The translations under genes and the position numbers were made by a program. Below, in pieces: positions 55,655-64,000 of a stretch of 64,000 nt of DNA. The stretch covers positions 3,038,001 through 3,102,000 of the forward strand of contig NC_085924.1 of the NCBI RefSeq assembly GCF_035222485.1, in the 5' to 3' direction. The notes below the pieces were generated by a model. It saw only the letters and a list, made by a program, of their open reading frames with translations. It made no database searches and was not told where the DNA came from. Every line of letters starts with the position of its first letter. The stretch's first letter is position 1. The DNA is from Podospora pseudoanserina (Eukaryota > Ascomycota > Sordariomycetes > Sordariales > Podosporaceae).

Positions 55655-56714
55655 AATTGGACAGAGCTCTGCTGGTAAGTGTGCCGGTGACTTGGTGCGT
55701 TCCAAATTTTATGCATAGATATTAAGTGCTGATGCTGCAGTGGGTCATCCGTATGAGCATTTCTCAGCCATCACAGATTCCTCAATTCGTTGAGGCTCTA
55801 TATTTCAACCTGCTTGTACGACTGTGACACCGCCTGCCACCAAGTGAGAGGTCAGTCCACTCCATGTTTCTCCTTTCATGTTGCAAAAAGGAAAGGTGAT
55901 GTCAACTCTCGACCATGAGACAGGATAGAGGCAAATACGTGGCCTCGGTGCTGAGCGTGGGAACTCATTGGCGTTTGGGAGTAAGACACACACAATATGT
56001 AGGTAATCTGTGCCTGATGTGGTACCCCTTCTACCCGTCAAGTTGATCCCCAGGACTCATCGGTTCAAACCTTTGCAAATCCCACAATACCTAACACGTG
56101 CTTCCGCCCAAGAGAAAAAAATGAGCAGGTAGCTAGTGTGTTGGGTTTCATTGCTGGGGATGGGAGGGAGTTGCCTCGCTCTTGACCCCACCTTCCCGAC
56201 CTTGATGCCAGCGGCTTAACTGCCGGTTAAGAACGGGGAAGCATGGACTGCAGTCTGGGCGTGCAGCTAGATGCCAATATCACGATATGTATGTAACACA
56301 ACGACTGGAATGCATGCACCTTTCCCTCATTCCATTTCACACCGGCTTCGCCAATGAATGATTAGCGCTATATCGACTAGCAATCTTCACCTATTATATG
56401 CCGTTGTAGACGCCGTTGTAGACGCCGTAAGCTCTGTTGTACGAGCGTCGCGAGCTCCAGAAGTGGGGGCCTGCATGAAACTATATGCTTCATACTTCTG
56501 TGAGATATCACCTACCGTGTAGCATGTAAATCATGTCGATGAGCATACCTATGCGGCTTGGCCATCTCCGGACCTTTCTGCTTTGATCCTAGTAGCAGTT
56601 CTCACCCCGCAGTATGAATATAAGGGTACAAGAAGCTGACATTCACGCCTGGATTTTACTCGCAGACGGAGCAACTCCATCCAAAGTCTCACACCACCGC
56701 CGACTGCAAACGCA

Positions 56715-58574
56715 ATGGACTTCCTTATCGACGCAGAGCTGAGCAACAGCACCATCCTCGGACTAGCGGCAGCATCCTTTGTGATCTGGTATGTTGTGAC
56801 GGCTTTCACAGCTTGGTATCGTCTCCGCCACCTTCCAGGGCCCACGCTGGCCAAGTTCTCCTTCTTGTGGCAAGCCCATACTATCGTAACACAACAGGTG
56901 TCCTCGCGCTATATCAACTTCCGAGAATACGGTCCTCTCGTGGTCGTAGCGCCCGGCACGGTTGTCACTAATGATCCGGATGTTCTCCGCAAGATTTCGG
57001 CGGCCAGATCGACATATAAGCGTTCTGTCTGGTACGCCGGCGCCAAGTTCACACACAACACTGACAGCATGGGAACCCAAGTGGACACTGCTGCTCACGA
57101 CATACTCAAGGCAAAGACAGCAGGGCCCTACGCTGGCCGTGAAACTGAAGGTGGCCTGGAGAGGGCTGTTGATGCTCAGCTTGTCCGCCTGGTCGACCTC
57201 ATCCGCCGGAAATATCTCTCCACTCCCGACGAGCTTCGCTCCATTGACTTTGCCAAGCTGTCAAGATGCTTCACCATGGATGTCATCTCGGGTTTGGTAT
57301 TCGGAAAGCCGTGGGGTCATCTTGATGAGGTGAGAAATGATTTTGAGCGGGGCTTGAAGTTTCCAAGTTCTGTCACCCCTCAGAGACCTGACTTACCTAA
57401 CCATGATTTCACCAGGGCGAGGACGTTCTAGGGTGGATAGGGACAATGGACAAGCTTCTGCCTATGATGTCAGTGGGGCTTGAACTCCCTGCCCTTCGGG
57501 ACATTATGATACCAAAGTACGGACTTTTGCGCTGGTTCGGACCAAAGACCAGTGACAAATCTGGGTTGGGGGTCGTTATGAAGTAGGTCATCTCGTCTCA
57601 TGTCCAAGCATCACCCCCACCGGGATGAATCTATCGGGTCTAACATTGCCGCTACCGAAATAGACATGTCAATGAAACCATTCGAGAGCGGTTTCAAAAC
57701 AAGGAAAAGCCCACCAAAGACATGATGGTGAGTAGCAGCTACCGACTGTCATGGATGTATCTAATGATGTATCTCTGCAGGGCGGGTTCATTCGCAACGG
57801 CATGACCAGAAGCGAATGCGAAGGAGAGGCCATCCTTGCTGTCCTCGCAGGTAATGATACAACGGCAGTAGGTCCAACTCCCATGCGCTTGAAAGTGTAT
57901 TGCGCTGACGAGATCTAGAGCACGATTCGGTCGTCCATGCTCTATCTCATGGCCACGCCGCATGCCTATGCCCGGTTCAAAAAGGAGATCAAAGAGGCCG
58001 TCAAACAGGGCAAGGTCTCGAGTCCGATCACCAACGAGGAGGCCCAGAAGTTGCCTTACACGCAGGCCGTCATGTATGAAACCTTCCGCATTGGTAACGC
58101 CGCCACATTCGGCCATTACAAAGTAGTTCCAAGGGGAGGCGATACGCTTGCTGGCTACTACTTGCCTGGTGGGACAAATATTGGCCACAACACTTTGGGG
58201 TTGACGCACAACAAGAAAATCTTTGGAGAGGATGCTGATATATTTCGGCCGGAGCGCTTCCTCGACTGCCAGGCGGATCAGAAGACAGGAATGATGCGAG
58301 CATTGGAGATAATTTGGGGTGGTGGCCGATGGACATGTGCGGGTAAAAATGTGGCCTTGATTGAGTTGAACAAGACCGCTTTTGAGGTAAGACTTTCCGA
58401 GGCAATCAAGACGTACATGTTTGAGAGATTGCTGACAAAGGTCGATAGTTGATGAGACACTTTGACTTTCAGGTTGTGAATGTCCACAACCCAGTCAAAG
58501 AAAGGGCCTACATTTCAAAACTACATGACGACATGTTTGTTAGGATTTCCGAGGCGGATTGGAGCTGTATTTGA
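56715..58574 (+). CDS. Cytochrome P450, pisatin-demethylase-like type
   Basis: Six exons (56715-57329, 57416-57582, 57664-57727, 57781-57867, 57919-58386, 58473-58574) splice in phase to 500 residues. One N-terminal membrane anchor (ILGLAAASFVIWYVV) is followed by LRHLPGPTLAK. Family parts are TYKRSVWYAGAKFT, LSRCFTMDVISGLVFG, I-helix AVLAGNDTTAS, ExxR in MYETFRIG, and FRPERFLDCQA. The heme loop WGGGRWTCAGKNVA has Trp instead of the usual Phe at its first position. The layout resembles the CYP57/pisatin demethylase clan, whose members demethylate or hydroxylate aromatic compounds (by analogy only). It lies next to the VAO/dioxygenase/P450 group. Confidence 0.88.
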
Positions 58575-58987
58575 ACGTGATTGCAGGGATTTTCAGGGAG
58601 GCAACCTTTGAGTAACAAAGTGAAATGAGATGCTTTTTTGAGTCGAAGTACATGTCCCAGTGAAGTGGAAGGTTGTATGATGTCGCTGGAGCCTATGATG
58701 ATGTCGCCGAGCCTATGAGTGCAGGGCGAGCCTGGATCGTCCAACTGCCTGGACCCGCCAAGTCGGCGTCGACAACAAAGCTCTTGCGGTGCCTGTCCCA
58801 GCCATCAGCCATCTGTCACTCAGCCCACAACACACTCTCCATTGCGACAACAACCCAACTTTCGGGTATCCGAGCATCGAAACTACCACCAGATTTCAGG
58901 CATGTATTACTTGTCTTTTATTTGTTCAAATATAAGAATCCCAGCTAACTCACCTACTCAAAGAACCTGCACCCAGCAAAATTCTTA

Positions 58988-59315
58988 ATGTTCCGCCAGA
59001 TCCGCAACCGCCTTTTGCGCCGCCCAGCTATCGAGCCGGAGCCACCTTTGCTTGATGATGAAGAACCTGGTACGTCTACATGATCCGTTCAGACTTTTTG
59101 TTTAAACATGAGCTAACCGGTTAATGTCAGCATGGGCGTTTATCAGAAACATGATTCGTCAACGCGTTATAATCATTGCCATGCGTCTGGGCTGCGACAT
59201 GAACAATGGTCCCAACCTCGTTGCTGCTATGCAGATCGCGGACATATTCTTTGACATTGTTCGCCTCAGGGCAAACCAGCTGGGATATGAAAGACCTCTT
59301 TGGGTACCTATTTAG
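58988..59315 (+). CDS. Small basic protein of unknown function (88 residues)
   Basis: Two exons, 58988-59069 and 59131-59315, joined in phase 1 across a 61-bp intron (GTACGT donor, CTAAC branch, GTCAG acceptor). The N terminus is basic (MFRQIRNRLLRRPAIEPEPP) with an acidic patch LLDDEEP. The C-terminal exon forms a helical block (AFIRNMIRQRVIIIAMRLG, then LVAAMQIADIFFDIVRLRAN). The good splice signals and compact helices suggest a real gene. No family recognised. Confidence 0.5.
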
Positions 59316-60483
59316 ATGGAGGAGTGATTATGAATATCAGGGAAGTGAGGGGGAAGACTTCGGTGATAGTTAAGGTCAACCAGAACAATGAGGCCACGTA
59401 TCGTGAGATTTGACAGGAAATATATGCTAGCCTTTCCCGTCCTTAGTCAGGGCCTTCTTTTGACCTTCTACTTCATTCACCCCTGACGTCTGTGGGCTGT
59501 CCCCTTTCTGTCCCCCCTTTGTTAACCGCAGCTTCCATGATTATAACTGTTTCGAGATGTTCCAAAGTGTGAAGCGGCCATTCCATGCATCAAGATCATC
59601 GACTAGAGCAACCCCACATAAATTAATTCTCAATGCATAGCTACCCCTCCTCATTTTCACGGAGCTAAGTGCGTCGGATTCTGGATGCCCTACTGTCGTT
59701 GCTTCTGACCCAGATTAGATCGATCATGCTACATGCGTGTTGGATCCCAAAGACGACACTATACCTCAGTATCGAATCTTGGTCTTGGGCTTCACCTAAG
59801 GAACCAGTCTTGAACTGTCTCTTCTCCCTTATCATAAAATAATTGAGACACTACCTAGTAAAGTAGGTTAACATGCCTTGGAAGGTAGTCCATAGGCCTT
59901 TAAAGATAGTTTATAGGCCTTCAAAGATAGTTAACAGGCCTTCAAAAGCAGTTAAGAGGCCTTCGGAAATATTTAAAAGGCCTATTGTTTACCTTTCAAA
60001 GTAGAGTTTATGATATAATATGGGTTAACTTACTTTTATGTATCCACTATTTTGTGGTGAGGGAGCTCTTCTATAAAACTGCACATTGTTTCAGCTGACT
60101 TTTGTGTTTCTTATTTACATGGTGCCGAGAGCTGATTCGGTAGGCCAGCGAGTAAAAGCTGAACAATGGATGCATCAAGAAACCAATCACTAACTGCAGT
60201 CTGGATACGTACAATCATTGGCTGTCTAACCAATTATCAACTCCAAATGTTTCTTTTATCCTTAAGGCACACCTGGCTATCAATTCCTGTTATGTGGATG
60301 GTAACCAGCCATCAACCATTATCAATATCTGCTCCGTCATAGGGTAGGTATCAGAAAGAACACTGTGCAAGAATCCCAAAGCAATTTCCGGGACAGTTCT
60401 TGCTCACAATCAGGTTGTTGCTCAAGCACAAATACTACCAAAAACCACAACATCGCTCATTGAGCGGCAGTCTCTGTTGGGCT
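59316..60483. other. Intergenic region containing a 21-bp array
   Basis: Nearly 1.2 kb. The only structured element is the tandem array at 59872-59986. AT-rich sequence follows at 60000-60080. No gene supported. Confidence 0.45.
59872..59986 (+). repeat. 21-bp tandem array, copy 5 (best preserved)
   Basis: Five and a half units in a row, each exactly 21 bases. They start AGGCCTT, continue with a CAAAGATAGTT-like middle and end in AAC, AAG or TAT. The unit starting near 59914 (AGGCCTTCAAAGATAG core) is closest to the family consensus. AGGCCT itself is a palindrome, so each unit carries a short self-complementary hexamer. Confidence 0.85.
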
Positions 60484-61419
60484 ATGGAAGTCCTCAAATT
60501 CCAGGCACTCGTCTTCGACAAGCTCAACTAAGAAGACCTCTACAGCGGCATCGGCGTAGGCCCCACCCCCCTCCTCCTCAAACTCCTCAAACTCCCCCTC
60601 TCCAACCCCTCCCAAGTCGCCGTCCTCTCCTGGCGCTGGAATGGCGACCTCGCCACCCGCGGCTCCAAAAACATCGCCCGAGTCATCCGATCAGCCAAAA
60701 GACTAAACATCCAATACCTCTTCCTCGACATCATCTCCATCGACCAAACCCTCTCCAGAGAAGCCCTCGTCCAACAAGTAGTCTCCTTCTCCTCCCTCTA
60801 CAAAACCACCCCAGTGATTGCTGTCTACCTAGGCCGGGGCGCTTTTATACACGCTAATACGTACCGCCCTTGGATCTTGCATGAGATACAACTGTGCAGG
60901 TATAATCCTACTAGGATTATTCCTTGACATGGCTGTTGGGGGCCGGGTGCCATGGGAGCAGGACGAGCTTGAGGCTCGGTTTGGGGGTCTATGGTTGAAG
61001 GGGTTTTTGAAGTCAATTATTGGAGTGCGGTGCAAGAAGATTGGGATGACGTGCGTGGAAGATTGGGATGACGTGCGTGGAAGATTGGGATGACGTGCGT
61101 GGCAGATTTTAGGTATATCATACCGCGGTACTCACCACCCTTGATCAGGGCGTATGAGAAGTTCAGTCAGAATGATTATCTGCTTACAGTTGCACTTCTT
61201 TGCGATCTGGAGGTATCCTTACGGGATGAGCTGTTTTGGAATGCTGGAGCCGTGGGTTATGACCGTTATAGGTTTGAGGAGGTTATCGAGGAAAGTATGG
61301 ATCCTGAGTGGGACCGCGAATGCACATACTACGGGATTTTCCTGGATGGAATTCAGGTTGGGGGTTGTAAGAGGGTTGTGAAACAGGCCAAGGTTTCGAG
61401 TCAGAACCCTCTTTGGTAG
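60484..61419 (+). pseudogene. Broken HET-like (heterokaryon-incompatibility-related) gene
   Basis: Coding-like sequence starts at an ATG at 60484. The first part, VAVLSWRWNGDLATRGSKNI, then RLNIQYLFLDIISIDQTLSR and RPWILHEIQLCR, recalls the HET domain landmarks LSYxWG, YxWIDxxCIDQ and RxWTxQE. The second part (VPWEQDELEARFGGLW; FRYIIPRYSPPLIRAY; EFFEEV-like helices) continues in other frames to 61419. I count about three breaks, one of them linked to the 22-bp triplication at 61039-61104. HET proteins trigger self/non-self cell death in fungi and are often found decayed. The assignment rests on loose motif likeness. Confidence 0.45.
61039..61104 (+). repeat. 22-bp perfect tandem triplication
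   Basis: Three head-to-tail copies of a 22-base unit beginning GATTGGGATGACGTGCGTGG, at 61039-61060, 61061-61082 and 61083-61104, differing only at the end of the last copy. Because 22 is not a multiple of three, the extra copies change the reading frame of the surrounding gene. Near identity suggests a recent slippage or unequal exchange event. Confidence 0.9.
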
Positions 61420-61968
61420 TACGTGTATGTGCTCCTTATTGAGCTAAACGTGGGCCGTGTTATTTTTGAGGCGCTTGGGTTCGGGGGTTTGGAGTGGGAA
61501 GAAACTCGGACGAAACTAAGGGTTGTTCTTGGAGGGATGGAGGGGATGTTGTGTATAGATAGAGGAGAGAAAGAGAGAGAACACGAGCTTTGTTTGTACT
61601 TCTTTGTATTGTGTATCATTGTTTGTTTCCTCTACCTAGCTCGACAGCTACTCGGAACTTGTGGGCGAGACCGACAGCCGCATCTGTGACCCTGGCATAG
61701 ATACCGCCGTCCTCCTCCATTCTCCAAATGAGTACCAGGGAAACATGCCCGAGGAAACCAGCCTCAAATCCCCAATCAGATATATAAACGAAGGGATTTG
61801 TGCTTGTGTAATGTGCTCCGACGTATGTCTGTCAAAATGTATGACAGTACAAACGATGGTGCAATGTGTTAGGTACGTCGTAACCCTCCAAACAACTGTG
61901 GTATCAAATATTCAACCTCAAACCCCCCCTCCCCCTTCCTCCGTCATTTAATTCCTCCTCGCGGTCCG
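61420..61968. other. Spacer, nothing recognised
   Basis: About 550 bases. A GA-rich stretch at 61555-61590 and a CCCTCCCC-type patch near 61920-61945 are the only features noted. Confidence 0.4.
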
Positions 61969-62301
61969 CTAATTTACCCCCTCACCCTCCCTCTTAACAA
62001 CCTCATCATCAACAACAGCCTCCTCCACCATACTCTCCCGATTTAAATACCTCGTCTCCCTGTAACTCGAAGACACAGAAGAGGTAGTCGTGCTGACGCT
62101 GTCTGAGCGCCGAGAGAGGTGGTGTCTTGACAATGGCAGGGTGGATTCACTCCGGCCCCTAACAGAAGAGATGCGGATGGGGATGGTGACATAGCCGGCT
62201 GTGCTGCCGGGTGTTGTTGTTGGGACGGCGGCGGCGGAGCTGACGTCGATTTCTAGGGTGCGGTTGCTGCTGCGGCGGTGACTGAGGGCGCGTTGAACCA
62301 T
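61969..62301 (-). CDS. Small Ser/Arg-rich protein of unknown function (110 residues)
   Basis: A single minus-strand exon from ATG at 62301. The sequence is Ser/Thr/Arg-rich (MVQRALSHRRSSNRTLEIDV; TTPGSTAGYVTIPIRISS) with an acidic C terminus (MVEEAVVDDEVVKREGEG). It has no membrane segment or known motif and is probably disordered. Support comes only from length, an ATG start and a biased but coherent composition. Confidence 0.35.
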   Translation of the reverse strand: MVQRALSHRRSSNRTLEIDVSSAAAVPTTTPGSTAGYVTIPIRISSVRGRSESTLPLSRHHLSRRSDSVSTTTSSVSSSYRETRYLNRESMVEEAVVDDEVVKREGEGVN

Positions 62302-63350
62302 CTTGACTGAGGTGTGTGACAAATTGGGTGTGGTGGGTTGGTAGGTGTGCTTTTATGAGACGTAGGAGGGAGTATAAAGTAGTGTTCAAGATGGCTCAGG
62401 TCCAAGTCGAAGAAGAGTCTTTAGTTATCACTGTTGCTGATTCTGGAAATGTGAGAAAAGTGCGGGCCACCCGCGGGTAGAAGTAGGATTGCGGCGAGCA
62501 GCAATGACAAGGTGTTTCTCCACGTTCAGGAATGTGTGGAACCTCGGACTCTTGTTTGCCAGTGGCCACCTCTTCAAGGTCGACCTCCACTGCAGGATCG
62601 CCAGCCGACGACATGGTTTGATCTTCGACAGTGACCTCTACCTTCGACCCGCTCTTATTCTTGCGGAGTAATGTGGGCGGAATGGAACTCTGAGGAATGC
62701 TCCCGCTGCGCCGTGCCGTGGGTGTGCCGTTTCGCTTTGCGCAGCTACCAGGTAGCTGGGTCTCGAGTGCCGAGGCCGGGCCAGGGTGAAACAGTTCTGA
62801 CGGGGTTCGAGAGGGCCGGAATGCTGCTGCATGATCTCGCTTGTTTGTGCACTTGAGAGTCGAATACCGTAAAGACCGAATATTATGCCCCGAAAACGAG
62901 GAGGCAGTTTGTCTACGATACGGCGATGATCAAGTGAAAGGCATGAATCGAGATGGTTCTGGCGAAGCAGACTCATTACTTCGACTTGGGACGAACGTGT
63001 TGTTATAGATGCTCCAGTGAGGCACTGTCAAGAACGTGGTCCTGGTGGTGGCGGCCATGGCTTTGACCCATTTTGCCAGCATCAACCCAGCTACTTAGTC
63101 ATTCCCAGTCTTTTACTATGCCACCATGGTGAATCATGAAGTCTTCGGCACGTGCGTTGTTGCGATCGAGAAGAGTTCTAGACCTCTCCACATGAGCCCC
63201 TGATTTTTGGTGACGGCTCTTGAGTTGTCAAGTTGGACATTTGTTGTTAAGAACTCCGAAACAAAGCAACCCAATATCAACAGTCGCCATCAGAAGGCTC
63301 AGCCCCCACGCTCACCCCCACGATCCACAATCGCGACAGTGGTTGTCAAG
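62302..63350. other. Region of overlapping short ORFs without support
   Basis: ORFs at 62396-62614 and 62638-62976 (minus) and 62489-62671 (plus) overlap in different frames. None has a motif or convincing splice signals. A split gene cannot be excluded. Confidence 0.35.
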
Positions 63351-63530
63351 ATGACAAATTGTGCGACAAACCAAGTTCGTTCACCCCAGGCCAGGCTGGC
63401 CCCCTATCAGCCTTACACCTCCACGATCTACTGCCGTGAGAAACACTTGATCTCCTTCATGCAGAAACTCCAGATCGACATTGCAGAGAAGACACGTGCC
63501 GGTTTGTGTTATCGACCAAAACAAGAATAG
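63351..63530 (+). CDS. Possible 59-residue ORF
   Basis: ATG at 63351 opens 59 codons: MTNCATNQVRSPQARLAPYQ, then YTSTIYCREKHLISFMQKLQ and a helical end (IDIAEKTRAG). No family, no intron signals. A similar-sized minus-strand frame overlaps it. Low confidence; recorded for completeness. Confidence 0.2.
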   Translation: MTNCATNQVRSPQARLAPYQPYTSTIYCREKHLISFMQKLQIDIAEKTRAGLCYRPKQE

Positions 63531-63760
63531 AGGTGGCAAAATGTTGTAATGCTTGCTGAGAAACAAAAGTCAAGATCGACTGTGATGTGATATGCCTGTC
63601 ATAATAATACAGCGTGTTATACAGTTGCTATTCCCATCCAAATGCGCCACAAGTCTCCGTGTAGAATGCCCGTCCATTATGCCCCCATCCATTATGCTCC
63701 CATCCAGATACGAATCCCGCGTCCAGTTTTATACACGCCCCAATGAATATGATGTCGAAA

Positions 63761-64000
63761 CTAAATGGCACTGGCCAAGTACTTTCGCTGATCTTGCATC
63801 GAATTTCCCCAATGCTTCAGCCTCGCCTGCATCCCATATTCCCACTCGGGCAACGAGACCAACTCCTTGAGAAAAGGACCCTGCTTCCCCGTCTCGCTTG
63901 CTCTGACCCACGACGAGATGGCATTCAGCACCTTGAGTGAGTCGGCGTCAAATACCATGCCGGCCATACGCATCTCCTCAAACATGTTGAGCACACCTTC
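63761..64000 (-). CDS. C-terminal end of an unidentified protein (gene continues past the window)
   Basis: Open minus-strand frame from the right window edge to a stop at 63761, about 79 residues: LNMFEEMRMAGMVFDADSLK, then LNAISSWVRASETGKQG, LPEWEYGMQARLKHWGNS and a final QRKYLASAI. The composition is that of a real coding exon. The first helix pair (FEEMRMAGMVFDADSLKVLN) loosely recalls a pentatricopeptide-type repeat, but one unit is too little to assign. ATG codons inside the segment are probably internal methionines. Confidence 0.55.
   Translation of the reverse strand, partial: EGVLNMFEEMRMAGMVFDADSLKVLNAISSWVRASETGKQGPFLKELVSLPEWEYGMQARLKHWGNSMQDQRKYLASAI

Overview
The window looks like nuclear DNA of a filamentous ascomycete, most likely a sordariomycete (an inference from style, not a species call). 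Genes carry short introns of about 44-100 bases with GTAAGT/GTATGT donors and CTAAC-like branch sites. A Zn2Cys6 regulator, secreted lignocellulose- and wall-type proteins and secondary-metabolism enzymes are present. One AT-rich block has the look of repeat-induced point mutation (RIP), with sharp edges.

Layout. 1-10.7 kb is an oxidative tailoring group: the end of an FAD monooxygenase, a 2-oxoglutarate/Fe(II) oxygenase, a trans-acting-type enoyl reductase divergent from a self-sufficient P450-reductase fusion (CYP505/P450foxy type), and a short-chain dehydrogenase. No polyketide synthase lies inside the window. 10.7-16.3 kb is an unrecognised locus: two paralogous single-membrane-span proteins (A1, A2) flank an opposite-strand 611-residue protein (B) with a glycine-zipper-like membrane hairpin and a disordered tail. 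16.7-20.1 kb holds a SnoaL/NTF2-like protein and a carotenoid oxygenase. 20.6-22.5 kb holds decayed RNase H-like material, followed by a second SDR.

25.4-36.7 kb encodes secreted proteins: a Thr/Val-rich surface protein, a DUF1996 protein, a tyrosinase with all six copper histidines, and a GH27 alpha-galactosidase. 37-48.2 kb is repeat-rich. There a Zn2Cys6 regulator gene is split by a decayed Ty3/Gypsy-type retroelement of about 6 kb. A host segment of about 277 bp lies as a direct repeat on both sides of the element.

48.8-58.6 kb looks like an aromatic-compound group: a vanillyl-alcohol-oxidase-type flavoenzyme divergent from a stilbene/carotenoid-cleaving dioxygenase, plus two P450s. 59-64 kb has small unknown genes, a broken HET-like gene with a 22-bp triplication, and the 3' end of an unidentified gene.

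A family of 21-bp tandem repeats with an AGGCCT core occurs in at least five intergenic places, in both orientations. It and the A1-B-A2 locus are the two observations I find most worth following. All exon boundaries were placed by eye from splice motifs, phase and family conservation.
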